Assembly (NCBI RefSeq): GCF_038007285.1
Contig: NZ_JBBOWX010000001.1
Span: 372,001-436,000 of the forward strand
From: Sporosarcina sp. FSL K6-3457
GTDB taxonomy: Bacteria > Bacillota > Bacilli > Bacillales_A > Planococcaceae
Direction of reading: 5' to 3'
Length of the DNA: 64,000 nt
Part shown: positions 27,565-35,619 of the stretch, in pieces
Position numbering within the stretch: position 1 is the first letter of the stretch
Layout: the number at the start of each line of letters is the position of its first letter
The notes under the pieces: generated by a model
Database searches by the model: none
Told to the model about the DNA's origin: nothing
What the model saw: the letters and a program-made list of their open reading frames with translations, nothing else
Translations under genes and position numbers: made by a program

Positions 27565-29283
27565 TTAAACCTCCACAAATTGATTATTATGCAAACGTGC
27601 AAAAATCCCACCTTGATTGACTAACTCATCGTACTTACCGTCCTCGGCAATGCCGTCTTCTGTGACGACGATGACGCGGTCTGCATCACGAATAGTTGCT
27701 AGACGGTGTGCGATGACTAGTGTTGTCCGGTTTTCAGCCAGTTCAGCGAGTGATTGCTGAATGATGCGCTCTGTTTCTGTATCGAGTGCGGATGTCGCTT
27801 CATCCAAAATAAGAATCGGTGGGTTTTTCAAAAACATGCGTGCAATGGCAAGGCGTTGCTTCTGCCCACCTGATAGTTTCAATCCACGTTCTCCAATCTG
27901 TGTTTCATAGCCATCTGGAAGTGCTGCGATGAAGTCTTCCAAATGAGCTTTATGCGCAGCTTCAAACACTTCTTCGTCCGTAGCATCCAATTTCCCGTAG
28001 GCGATGTTCTCTTTAATGGTCCCTGTGAATAAAAAGACATCTTGTTGGACGATCCCGATTTGAGAACGCAACGAGTGTTGTGTCATATCGCGAATATCTA
28101 AGCCATCAATGGCGATAGCTCCTTCAGTGACATCGTAAAACCGTGGAATCAGTGAACAAATCGTTGTTTTTCCAGCACCAGATGGACCAACGAATGCGAC
28201 TGTTTGTCCTGCATGAATATTTAAATCAATGCCATTGAGCACAGCTTTGTTGTCATCATAGTGGAAATGAACATCATCGAAGACGATGTTACCGTTCAAA
28301 TGAGGCACGGCAATGGCGTTCGGGCGATCCAAAATTTCAGGCTCCTGTTCAATCAAATCAAGGAACCTACGGAATCCAGCCATCCCTTTCGGATACAATT
28401 CAAGTAGCGCACTAATTTTATCAACTGGTTTGATAAGTATGTTAACGAACAATACAAAGCTGACCATTTCACCGATGGACAATTTGCCGTTGTGAACGAA
28501 CCATGCACCCACAACGAGTACGAGGAGTGTAACTAGCCGAGTCATCATGAACATGCTCGAATGTGTCCAAGCCATCACTTTATAGGCGATAAGTTTGGCG
28601 ATTCGGAAATTGCCGTTGTCTTCGCGGAAGCGTGCAATTTCAAATTCTTCATTTGTAAAGGACTTGACAACGCGTGATCCTGAAACGGAATCCTCGACAC
28701 GTGCGTTGACATCTGCAATTTTTCCGTACATGTTTTGCCACGCGGCATTCATCTTTTTATTGCAGAATGTCACAAGGGCAATTAGGAACGGAACCATAAT
28801 GATAGCGATAAGCGCAAGTTCTGGATTGATGTTATACATGAGGATGAACGCACCAATAATGGTCATAATGGCAATGAAAACATCCTCTGGACCATGGTGA
28901 GCTAGTTCTCCAATGTCGAATAAATCATTCGTAATTCGGCTCATAATATGTCCTGTCTTTGTGTTGTCGAAAAATCGGAATGATTGCCTGTGTACATGAT
29001 TGAACAACTGTTGGCGCATATCGGTCTCGATATTGATGCCTAACTTGTGCCCAAAATAGCTAACGACATATTGTAGGACTGTACTGAGTAAGTAAATAAG
29101 CAGCAGTAAAATACTCACCGTGATGACAGTTCTCCAATTTCCAGTCGGCAACAAATCATCGATAAACCATTGGACCGCAACGGGGAAGGCCAAATCGAGC
29201 AGTGCTACGAAAATAGCACTGGAAAAGTCAATGATGAATAACCGTCTATGCGGCTTATAATAAGAAAAGAATTTCTTTAACAT
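27565..29283 (-). CDS. ABC exporter, fused permease and ATP-binding domains
   Basis: A 572-residue half-transporter with six membrane segments in the first ~310 residues (ABC_membrane type 1) and an ATPase domain with Walker A GPSGAGKTT, signature LSGGQKQRLAIARM, Walker B ILILDEATSALD and the H-loop VIAHRLAT. It resembles homodimeric multidrug exporters such as Sav1866 and B. subtilis YgaD; the substrate cannot be told. GGAAAGGGG precedes the ATG, and TATACT on the minus strand at about 29314-29319 is a likely -10. Confidence 0.9.
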   Translation of the reverse strand: MLKKFFSYYKPHRRLFIIDFSSAIFVALLDLAFPVAVQWFIDDLLPTGNWRTVITVSILLLLIYLLSTVLQYVVSYFGHKLGINIETDMRQQLFNHVHRQSFRFFDNTKTGHIMSRITNDLFDIGELAHHGPEDVFIAIMTIIGAFILMYNINPELALIAIIMVPFLIALVTFCNKKMNAAWQNMYGKIADVNARVEDSVSGSRVVKSFTNEEFEIARFREDNGNFRIAKLIAYKVMAWTHSSMFMMTRLVTLLVLVVGAWFVHNGKLSIGEMVSFVLFVNILIKPVDKISALLELYPKGMAGFRRFLDLIEQEPEILDRPNAIAVPHLNGNIVFDDVHFHYDDNKAVLNGIDLNIHAGQTVAFVGPSGAGKTTICSLIPRFYDVTEGAIAIDGLDIRDMTQHSLRSQIGIVQQDVFLFTGTIKENIAYGKLDATDEEVFEAAHKAHLEDFIAALPDGYETQIGERGLKLSGGQKQRLAIARMFLKNPPILILDEATSALDTETERIIQQSLAELAENRTTLVIAHRLATIRDADRVIVVTEDGIAEDGKYDELVNQGGIFARLHNNQFVEV

Positions 29284-29513
29284 GTAGTAAAATCCCCTTT
29301 CCTTTGATAATGGTTAGTATAGCGGATTTTGTGTAGGAAAACGACTTATTTATTTCTAATCCCGAAGTAATCGATTTCTGTGTCTTTTGATATAGTTGTT
29401 GTATTGAGTCTTACTGTCCAATTTTATTTCATTTATCCAAAAAGGGAACTCTTTCTATTATGTACCGTATGAATAGATGTAGTAAAAAGAGGATATGGAA
29501 GGAAGCGAATGAC

Positions 29514-30389
29514 ATGAAGAATTGGATAAAAGGGATGGCGGTCGGTGTTCTTGCACTTGGACTTGCCGCTTGTAATGCGCCTGCAGAGCCTAAAACAGAT
29601 ACTGAGACAGGTAAAAAAGTAGAGCTTGAAGAACCAAGTGGGTTGACGGCACAGGAAGTATTCGAAAAGGCAACGGCAGCATCGGCTGAACAAACAAGTA
29701 TGCAGGCAGCTATGAATATTGACCAGCTGATTGAGATACCTAGTCAGGATCTAACGATGAATAGCAAAATTAACATGGACATGGATATGATTATTGACCC
29801 GTTGGCTATGTATCAGAAGATGGATGTGGACATGGGAGAACAAGGTGCAATGAAAATGGAAGTGTACATGACAGAAGAAGGATTCTTTATGAATGAATCT
29901 GAATCTGGCCAATGGATTAAGCTACCGAGCGAAATGTATGAGGAATTGCTTGGAGAAGTGGGTAGCGCGGATCCGACACTTGATATGAGTATGTTCAAGG
30001 AGTTTGTAGAAGACTTCAAGTTTGAACAGACGGACGATGAGTATATTCTTAAACTGTCAGCTTCAGGGGATAAGTTCAGCAAGCTGTTCAAAGAACTTGC
30101 GATGGAAAACTTACCAGCAGGTGTAGATGCGAATGCGGAAGCAGCGGAATTAATGGAGAATATAGAAGTGACAAGTTTGGAGTATGAAATTTTCATCGAC
30201 AAAAAGACATTTTACACAAATGCTTTCAATATGAAAATGGACATGACGATGGTCGTTGATGGTGAGGAAATGCGCTTGGATCAGAAGATCGACGCGAAGC
30301 TAAGTAAGATCAATGAAATTGATAAAATTGAAATTCCACAAGAAGTACTTGATAACGCTTTGGATATTAATGAAGCGATGGGACAGTAA
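29514..30389 (+). CDS. DUF6612-type lipoprotein
   Basis: A 291-residue protein with signal peptide MKNWIKGMAVGVLALGLAAC (lipobox LAAC, Cys 20), then an acidic, Met-rich beta-rich domain (repeated MDMDM and MKMDM phrases) resembling the DUF6612/LolA-LppX-like fold that binds lipids. Function unknown; the lipid-carrier idea is inferred from the fold. ATG 29514 with GGAAGG upstream is preferred; it gives a proper signal peptide. Confidence 0.8.
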   Translation: MKNWIKGMAVGVLALGLAACNAPAEPKTDTETGKKVELEEPSGLTAQEVFEKATAASAEQTSMQAAMNIDQLIEIPSQDLTMNSKINMDMDMIIDPLAMYQKMDVDMGEQGAMKMEVYMTEEGFFMNESESGQWIKLPSEMYEELLGEVGSADPTLDMSMFKEFVEDFKFEQTDDEYILKLSASGDKFSKLFKELAMENLPAGVDANAEAAELMENIEVTSLEYEIFIDKKTFYTNAFNMKMDMTMVVDGEEMRLDQKIDAKLSKINEIDKIEIPQEVLDNALDINEAMGQ

Positions 30390-30396
30390 ATGCAAG

Positions 30397-30423
30397 CGCC
30401 GGATAACCATTCCGGCGTTTTTT
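30397..30423 (+). terminator. Intrinsic terminator of the DUF6612 lipoprotein gene
   Basis: CGCCGGA/TCCGGCG stem at 30397-30417 followed by six T. Confidence 0.9.
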
Positions 30424-30450
30424 GGTGTGTAAAAAATATGATAATGTCAC

Positions 30451-30507
30451 TCTGGCCGGCTACGCCCTGTGAAAGAAATGATTAAAGAAGTCGAAGAAGC
30501 ATTGTAA
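30451..30507 (+). pseudogene. Possible C-terminal remnant of a lost gene
   Basis: An 18-codon open stretch (SGRLRPVKEMIKEVEEAL, then TAA) has coding-like composition but no start region; it is followed seven bases later by its own strong terminator. It looks like the 3' end of a deleted gene. No family can be named. Confidence 0.3.
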
Positions 30508-30513
30508 GATGAG

Positions 30514-30554
30514 AAAAGGATTGGTTCACTTAATAGTGGATCAATCCTTTTTTT
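30514..30554 (+). terminator. Second intrinsic terminator
   Basis: A 16-bp stem (AAAGGATTGGTTCACT and partner, loop TAAT) followed by seven T. It has no intact gene of its own, supporting the gene-remnant reading of 30451-30507. Confidence 0.85.
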
Positions 30555-30686
30555 GTCGTGTGCTAGTTGTAATCCTTTTGTTTATTGTTAGAACAATAGG
30601 TATATTGGGATTTAATAGTTAAATATGTGATAAGATGAATGTACTAGAGTGGCACAAAAAAACAATTCAAGTGAGGTGAAATCGTT

Positions 30687-32693
30687 ATGGTGAAATCGAT
30701 TTCCGTGAAAGCAGAAACGGTGGAAGAAGCTGTCCAACTGGCATTATCTATTTTGGAATTGAAGATGGAAGAAGTGCAAGTTGAAGTTGTAACGAATCCC
30801 AAACGAAATCTATTTGGTTTACGAAAAATGATGGCTGAAGTGACCGTCACGCAGTTAAAAGAGGAAATGATGGAAGATGCGGTTGAACAATACATTAAAA
30901 TGGCACCGCCTACAAGTGATGGGGTTAAGCATGGCTTGAATATAGCGGTGGAAGAAAAAGCGTTCGGAATTCGCCTGGCGGATGGCAAAATTGAAGCTGT
31001 ATTTTCTGGTGGAAATTATCCAATCGTCTCCCCTAGAGAAAATGTTAAGCTGACTGTCAATGGAGAACAGGTCAGGGAAAGAACAATGATTTTACCGAGT
31101 GATGAAGTTAAAGTGACTGTGCATGATGAGCTCATACCACCGCAGTTTTCGATTCAATTAATGGAGAAAGATATGTTGGCGATGCTTACTTTTATACCTG
31201 GTAAAAGGGTTACACGTACGTTAAGTGATACGGAATTCAAGAAGGTACTTCAGATTGAGGCTGAAGAGGAAATTGAATATTATAATGATATAGAGCCCCA
31301 ACTAATTGTTGAGCGGTTGAAATCGATGGGGATAGGAAAAGGGTTGATTTTTCCAGCTATCAAAAAAGTGACTGAAGTGGATAAGCCATATGAAATTATT
31401 GTGGCGAAGGGTGTATCACCCATTGAAGGGCTTGATGGGGATTTGGAGATGCATATCGATTACAAAGAGAAGGTACCAGGTGAATTGGAAAAGGTTGATT
31501 TTCGTGAATTGAACTTGATTGTTTCCGTGGAGGCGGGTCAGGTGATTGCGACATATATACCATCGGTTCCTGGTACAGATGGTAGCAACCTTCTCGGCAA
31601 GGCGATTGCAGCTCGGAAGGTGGAGGATATTGTAGTACGTGCGGGTAAGAATGTTGCGCAAATGGGTAATGACATCGTAGCTGAGATATCTGGAAGACCA
31701 TCAGTCGATTGGCGAAAAAAATTGGTGCAGATTGATGTTAATCCTGAACTTTTTCATAAAGGTGAAGTCGATTTGGAGAGCGGTAATATTCGCTTTGAAG
31801 GAGATGTACGAATTGGTGGTAGCGTTCAAACGGCTATGTTTGTTGGGGCAACAGGGACGATTTACATCGAAGGGACTGTCACCAAAGCGACTATTCATGC
31901 TGTAAAATCTGCGATTGTGAAAGGAAATATTTTTTCATCGACAATTAGTGTAGGTCAACAGGAAGTTGTTATTGGTGAGCTAACGTCACAGCTGAAGGAA
32001 ATCTTAGATTTATTAGAACAAATTCAAGAGGCTATTCATAGGGTGCTAGCGATTCGAGGGGATGAAGGGGATGACCTAACGACGTCCGAGTTGAATCATT
32101 TGATTCGGTTGCTTCTTGAAAAGAAATATCCGACATTCCAAGAGTTGAACAAGAATTTCATTCAGAAGGTGAAAAATAATTCGCAACAGCTGTCAGCTGA
32201 ATGGACTACGCTAGCAGATAAACTCTATACAGTATTTGTTACTTCACAGCATAAGAAATTAGAAGATACGGCTAGCTTCGGATTACTTATTGAGGAAGTT
32301 AGACTGCTGGTGGAATTGTATGGGGTTAAAATGTCGCAGGCGGTTCTTTCTGTGCCCTATGCGATTAATAGTGTGTTGTATAGTAGTGGCACGATTGAAG
32401 TGACGTCGAAAGGTGTTTACCATAGTTCGGTGACGGCTGGCGATAGTATTCACGTGCAAGGAGTATGTCGTGGTGGGGAAATCATTGCAACGCATAAGAT
32501 TTCTTTGCAAGAGACAGGTTCGGTCAACATTGTAAAGACGGTTGTGCGAACAGGAGCGCAGGGGACTATTACGATTGGTCTTGCGCATGCTGGAACAGAA
32601 ATTCAGATTGGCAATAAGCAGTATACATTTATGGATAAAAAGATGGGTGTTTTTGCAAAGTTGGATGAGGAAGGAAATCTGGTTGTTAGTTGA
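30687..32693 (+). CDS. FapA-like DUF342 protein with N-terminal Jag_N domain
   Basis: A 668-residue protein: residues 1-55 match the Jag_N domain (SVKAETVEEAVQLALSILELKMEEVQVEVV..KRNLFGL), followed by the FapA/DUF342 region with a right-handed beta-helix (about 330-420, phrases such as RFEGDVRIGGSVQTAMFVGATGTIYIEGTVTKATIHA) split by an alpha-helical hairpin (about 440-560). FapA of Vibrio takes part in polar flagellum assembly; Gram-positive homologues are uncharacterised. No motility gene is nearby, so the flagellar link is doubtful here. GAGGTGAAATCGTT precedes ATG 30687. Confidence 0.85.
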   Translation: MVKSISVKAETVEEAVQLALSILELKMEEVQVEVVTNPKRNLFGLRKMMAEVTVTQLKEEMMEDAVEQYIKMAPPTSDGVKHGLNIAVEEKAFGIRLADGKIEAVFSGGNYPIVSPRENVKLTVNGEQVRERTMILPSDEVKVTVHDELIPPQFSIQLMEKDMLAMLTFIPGKRVTRTLSDTEFKKVLQIEAEEEIEYYNDIEPQLIVERLKSMGIGKGLIFPAIKKVTEVDKPYEIIVAKGVSPIEGLDGDLEMHIDYKEKVPGELEKVDFRELNLIVSVEAGQVIATYIPSVPGTDGSNLLGKAIAARKVEDIVVRAGKNVAQMGNDIVAEISGRPSVDWRKKLVQIDVNPELFHKGEVDLESGNIRFEGDVRIGGSVQTAMFVGATGTIYIEGTVTKATIHAVKSAIVKGNIFSSTISVGQQEVVIGELTSQLKEILDLLEQIQEAIHRVLAIRGDEGDDLTTSELNHLIRLLLEKKYPTFQELNKNFIQKVKNNSQQLSAEWTTLADKLYTVFVTSQHKKLEDTASFGLLIEEVRLLVELYGVKMSQAVLSVPYAINSVLYSSGTIEVTSKGVYHSSVTAGDSIHVQGVCRGGEIIATHKISLQETGSVNIVKTVVRTGAQGTITIGLAHAGTEIQIGNKQYTFMDKKMGVFAKLDEEGNLVVS

Positions 32694-32696
32694 GAC

Positions 32697-32817
32697 GTTA
32701 TGCTTCCAGCCTGTGAGCGCAGTCTAGTTTAGGAGTAATGTTGCTAGGTTTTGCGCTAGCGTTGCCAAGTTTGCTGAAAACGTTGCTAAGCTGCCTATTC
32801 ATGTTGTTTACTTTCTC
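32697..32817. repeat. 21-bp-period degenerate array downstream of the fapA-like gene
   Basis: Units begin at about 32698, 32719, 32740, 32761, 32782 and 32803; the last four heads read GTTGCTA, GTTGCCA, GTTGCTA and GTTGTTT at exact 21-bp spacing, with divergent 14-base bodies. It starts four bases after the stop codon. A shorter relative lies at 49991-50060, sharing AGTCTAGTTT and GTTGCC words. Confidence 0.75.
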
Positions 32818-32825
32818 AAAATCCA

Positions 32826-32870
32826 TTGTGCTGTCTTGAATAGTAGAGTATAATGACAACTGTCAAGACA
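32826..32870 (+). promoter_or_regulatory. niaP promoter with two TGTC-N2-GA(CA) operator-like elements
   Basis: TTGTGC (32826-32831), 17 bases, TATAAT (32849-32854). TGTCTTGA at 32832-32839 lies in the spacer and the perfect palindrome TGTCAAGACA at 32861-32870 lies at the predicted start of transcription. NiaP transporters belong to NiaR (niacin-responsive repressor) regulons, whose operators contain TGTC/GACA half-sites as far as I recall; direct NiaR binding here is an inference. Confidence 0.55.
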
Positions 32871-32900
32871 CTATGGTTTTCAATAAGGAGCAGACATATT

Positions 32901-34106
32901 GTGAGCAAAAAACATGAGGGCATTTCTAGGAATAAATTATTAGGGCTTGCAGGTACAGGTTGGATGTTCGACGCGATGGATGTCGGTATTTTGTCGTTTG
33001 TCATTGCGGCATTAGCGATAGAGTGGCAGTTGTCACCTGCCGAGATGGGCTGGATTGGTAGTGTGAATTCGATTGGGATGGCTGTTGGGGCATTGGGATT
33101 TGGCATGCTAGCGGATCGGATTGGACGCAAAAATGTCTTTATGATGACGCTTGTCCTTTTCTCGGTGGCTAGTGGATTATCGGCGTTGACGATGACGCTT
33201 ACGGCGTTTCTGATTTTGCGCTTTTTTGTTGGTGCTGGATTAGGTGGCGAGTTGCCTGTTGCTTCAACATTAGTATCAGAAAGTGTGGCCGCGCATGAAC
33301 GAGGCCGTGTTGTTGTATTACTTGAAAGTTTTTGGGCAGTGGGCTGGATAATGGCCGCGCTGATTTCGTACTTTGTTATTCCGCACTTTGGTTGGCGGGT
33401 TGCGTTAATCATTACGGCGTTACCGGCATTTTATGCAATTTACTTGCGTCGGAAATTACCAGATTCACCTAAATTCGAAGCAGATGGCAAACCGAAGCAA
33501 TCTGCTTTGGAAAAAATACAGTTGCTGTGGTCAAAAAAGTATGCACGTCGAACGTTAATGCTATGGATTGTCTGGTTTACGGTTGTATTTTCGTATTACG
33601 GCATGTTCCTATGGCTGCCAAGCGTCATGGTCATAAAAGGTTTCAGTATGATTAAGAGTTTTGGTTACGTGCTTATTATGACGCTCGCACAATTACCAGG
33701 TTATTTTTCGGCAGCATGGTTGATTGAACGAGCAGGGCGTAAGTTTGTGTTAGCGACGTATTTGCTTGGAACAGCGGTCAGTGCTTTTGTCTTCGGGAGT
33801 GCGGAGACATTGCCGATGCTGTTGACTTTTGGTGCTTTGCTATCCTTCTTCAATTTGGGCGCATGGGGAGCCCTCTATGCTTATTCACCAGAACAATACC
33901 CAACGGCAATCCGTGCAACAGGTTCTGGAATGGCAGCTGCGGTTGGGCGGGTAGGTGGTATTTTCGGGCCGTTACTGGTGGGTTCATTGCTTGCGGCTGG
34001 TTATGGATTTGGTTTGATCTTCGGAATTTTCTGTGGTGCAATTGTTCTCGGTGTGTTGGCTGTTGTCTTTTTGGGAACAGAAACAAAACAATTAGAGTTG
34101 GAATAA
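32901..34106 (+). CDS. niaP: Niacin/nicotinamide MFS transporter NiaP
   Basis: A 401-residue 12-span MFS protein of the aromatic acid/sugar-like H+ symporter branch. It shows GWMFDAMDVGILSFVIAAL, the motif GMLADRIGRKNVF after TM2, GLGGELPVASTLVSE and RGRVVVLLESFWAVGW. These strings closely resemble B. subtilis NiaP (YceI), a nicotinate importer feeding NAD synthesis. GTG 32901 follows AAGGAG by ten bases and gives the conserved N-terminus; an upstream in-frame ATG lies inside the promoter. Confidence 0.88.
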   Translation: MSKKHEGISRNKLLGLAGTGWMFDAMDVGILSFVIAALAIEWQLSPAEMGWIGSVNSIGMAVGALGFGMLADRIGRKNVFMMTLVLFSVASGLSALTMTLTAFLILRFFVGAGLGGELPVASTLVSESVAAHERGRVVVLLESFWAVGWIMAALISYFVIPHFGWRVALIITALPAFYAIYLRRKLPDSPKFEADGKPKQSALEKIQLLWSKKYARRTLMLWIVWFTVVFSYYGMFLWLPSVMVIKGFSMIKSFGYVLIMTLAQLPGYFSAAWLIERAGRKFVLATYLLGTAVSAFVFGSAETLPMLLTFGALLSFFNLGAWGALYAYSPEQYPTAIRATGSGMAAAVGRVGGIFGPLLVGSLLAAGYGFGLIFGIFCGAIVLGVLAVVFLGTETKQLELE

Positions 34107-34111
34107 ATGCT

Positions 34112-34142
34112 GACCTACCTTTTTTACTGGGTAGGTCTTTTT
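34112..34142 (+). terminator. Intrinsic terminator of niaP
   Basis: GACCTACC/GGTAGGTC stem at 34112-34137 followed by five T. Confidence 0.88.
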
Positions 34143-34204
34143 GAGAATATAATCTATGTACCTCACATAGTATGGCAGTAGGATTGAAAAGGGGAGATTA
34201 TATA

Positions 34205-34354
34205 TTGAGGCCGCTCATACTAGATGTAGAAATGGACACGTCATCCAAGCGTTTGATTGCGCGTAGCCGTTTTTCTCAGAAAATAATACAAATGCTCAGG
34301 AAAAAAGGGCGCTCAGCAGAAAATAACTATTATCCGCTCCCCCCGCGAAAATGA
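34205..34354 (+). CDS. Small basic protein of unknown function (49 residues)
   Basis: TTG 34205 lies eight bases after AAAAGGGGAG and opens a 49-codon frame encoding a Lys/Arg-rich peptide (MRPLILDVEMDTSSKRLIA..., ending NNYYPLPPRK). A TATAAT at about 34149 and a weak downstream hairpin near 34365 bracket it as a separate transcription unit. I do not recognise it; whether it is translated is uncertain. Confidence 0.5.
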   Translation: MRPLILDVEMDTSSKRLIARSRFSQKIIQMLRKKGRSAENNYYPLPPRK

Positions 34355-34405
34355 TAAGAGTAGGCCTTACCTTGTGTAGGGTTTATTTTTTTGATTACTG
34401 AATAT

Positions 34406-34432
34406 TGAAACCTTTACTGCCATTCATCCGTA
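34406..34432 (+). promoter_or_regulatory. ECF-type promoter of the DUF6054 gene
   Basis: TGAAAC (34406-34411) and CGTA (34429-34432) with a 17-base spacer fit the sigma-W/sigma-M class, one base longer than the usual 16. It ends 30 bases before the start codon. Confidence 0.65.
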
Positions 34433-34462
34433 AAAGAAGTAAGGTTGGAAGGGGTTGAGAAG

Positions 34463-34810
34463 ATGTCAGTACGTGAGTTTACTGTGAAAATCTCACCAAC
34501 GACAGCGATGAGTATGATTGAATCCTATGTAGTGGGAGGAAGCATTAGTGGAACACTTGTCGATCGGTATGTCAGGAAGGTTGGAGAGTACGAGGTTCAT
34601 GTTATGGTGCTAGAGAAGTATTATATGCGGTCAAGCAACCGGGCATCATTGACAGTTACGATTGATGATTTTGGTGAAGATACAAAGGTTCATGTAGTTG
34701 CGTCTGGTGGATCAGAAGGTGTTTTCTTCCGCTTTGACTGGGGGGCAGGCAATAGCTTTGCGAACAGTGTGGAGACGGCTTTGGGCACTTCAATTATAGA
34801 TGGGGTATAA
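34463..34810 (+). CDS. DUF6054-family protein
   Basis: A 115-residue soluble protein without signal peptide or membrane span. Phrases such as VLEKYYMRSSNRASLTVTIDDFGEDTKVHVVASGGSEG and FRFDWGAGNSFANSVETAL fit the small DUF6054 family of Firmicutes, of unknown function. ATG 34463 lies nine bases after GGGG, preferred to GTG/ATG further upstream. The preceding ECF-type promoter suggests a role in envelope stress (inference). Confidence 0.7.
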   Translation: MSVREFTVKISPTTAMSMIESYVVGGSISGTLVDRYVRKVGEYEVHVMVLEKYYMRSSNRASLTVTIDDFGEDTKVHVVASGGSEGVFFRFDWGAGNSFANSVETALGTSIIDGV

Positions 34811-34840
34811 AGTCTTTCCTTTAGGGGGAAGGCTTTTTTT
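34811..34840 (+). terminator. Intrinsic terminator of the DUF6054 gene
   Basis: AGTCTTTCC/GGGAAGGCT stem (wobble pairs) at 34811-34834, then seven T. Confidence 0.8.
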
Positions 34841-34844
34841 GAAC

Positions 34845-34932
34845 GTCTAGTCTCCGGGCGCCAGATGCTCGGGTCATAAGCCATATTGGCTGTCGCATCT
34901 AAACGGACGCCCTGCGCTTTTGGTGATAGACT
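34845..34932. repeat. Dispersed repeat, GTCTAG-CTCC-GGCGCCAGA family
   Basis: Starts CGTCTAGTCTCCGGGCGCCAG, whose reverse complement closely matches 42804-42826, and ends GCCCTGCGCTTTT. The middle contains CGGGTCATAAGCC. A fragment of the same family is at 5413-5430. No coding potential. Confidence 0.65.
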
Positions 34933-34956
34933 AAAAAGAAATGAGGGGGTGTTCTG

Positions 34957-35604
34957 ATGTTCCGTATTCCTGAGTCGATTGCGATCCTTGGTAAAGAACG
35001 GATTGCGGGTTTTCCGGTGGAGGGGTTTATTTATGGGGAAGGTCCGCAAAAGCCTGAGCTCATGCTGATTGGGGAAGCACCAGGTGAATTTGAGCTGGTG
35101 GATGGCATTCCGTTTATCGGCCGTGCTGGGAAGGAATTGATGAAGTCACTCGCAACGATAGGTCTGACACGTGAGGATGTCTATATTACAAGTGCAGTCC
35201 GTAGCAGACCATATAGATGGGGAACGAAGAAGGAACGCGATGGTACGGCGACGGAACGTAAATACAATCGACCGCCGACGACGAAAGAAATTTTGGCACA
35301 TGCGCCCGTGCTCGATTATGAGTTGGCAAATATTGAGCCGAAGCTGATTGTCACGCTTGGTAATATTGGATTGCAGCGGTTACTGGGTAGAGAGACGAAG
35401 GTGACGGAACTGCATGGACAATTATTGGAGCGGCCCATCCAGTATTTGAATGAACTCGATGATACGACGTTTAATTGGACACAGAAAACATATACGATTG
35501 TGCCAACATTTCATCCGGCGTCTATTTTTTATAGGCCTTCACATAGACCTGCGTTGGATGCAGATTGGTTAGCGATTGGACGCATGTTGAAAGAGCTGAA
35601 ATAA
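34957..35604 (+). CDS. Uracil-DNA glycosylase superfamily protein lacking Fe-S cysteines
   Basis: A 215-residue family-4-like uracil-DNA glycosylase: motif A GEAPGEFE (residues about 34-41), IGRAGKELMKSL, YITSAVRSRP, VTLGNIGLQRLLG and the C-terminal motif B TFHPASIFYRP. Typical family 4 enzymes carry four cysteines for a 4Fe-4S cluster; this protein contains no cysteine at all, and the usual VKCRP is VRSRP. It should remove uracil or related bases from DNA, with altered structural support. The next gene is a second base-excision glycosylase. Confidence 0.88.
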   Translation: MFRIPESIAILGKERIAGFPVEGFIYGEGPQKPELMLIGEAPGEFELVDGIPFIGRAGKELMKSLATIGLTREDVYITSAVRSRPYRWGTKKERDGTATERKYNRPPTTKEILAHAPVLDYELANIEPKLIVTLGNIGLQRLLGRETKVTELHGQLLERPIQYLNELDDTTFNWTQKTYTIVPTFHPASIFYRPSHRPALDADWLAIGRMLKELK

Positions 35605-35619
35605 AGGAAGTGGAGGGCG

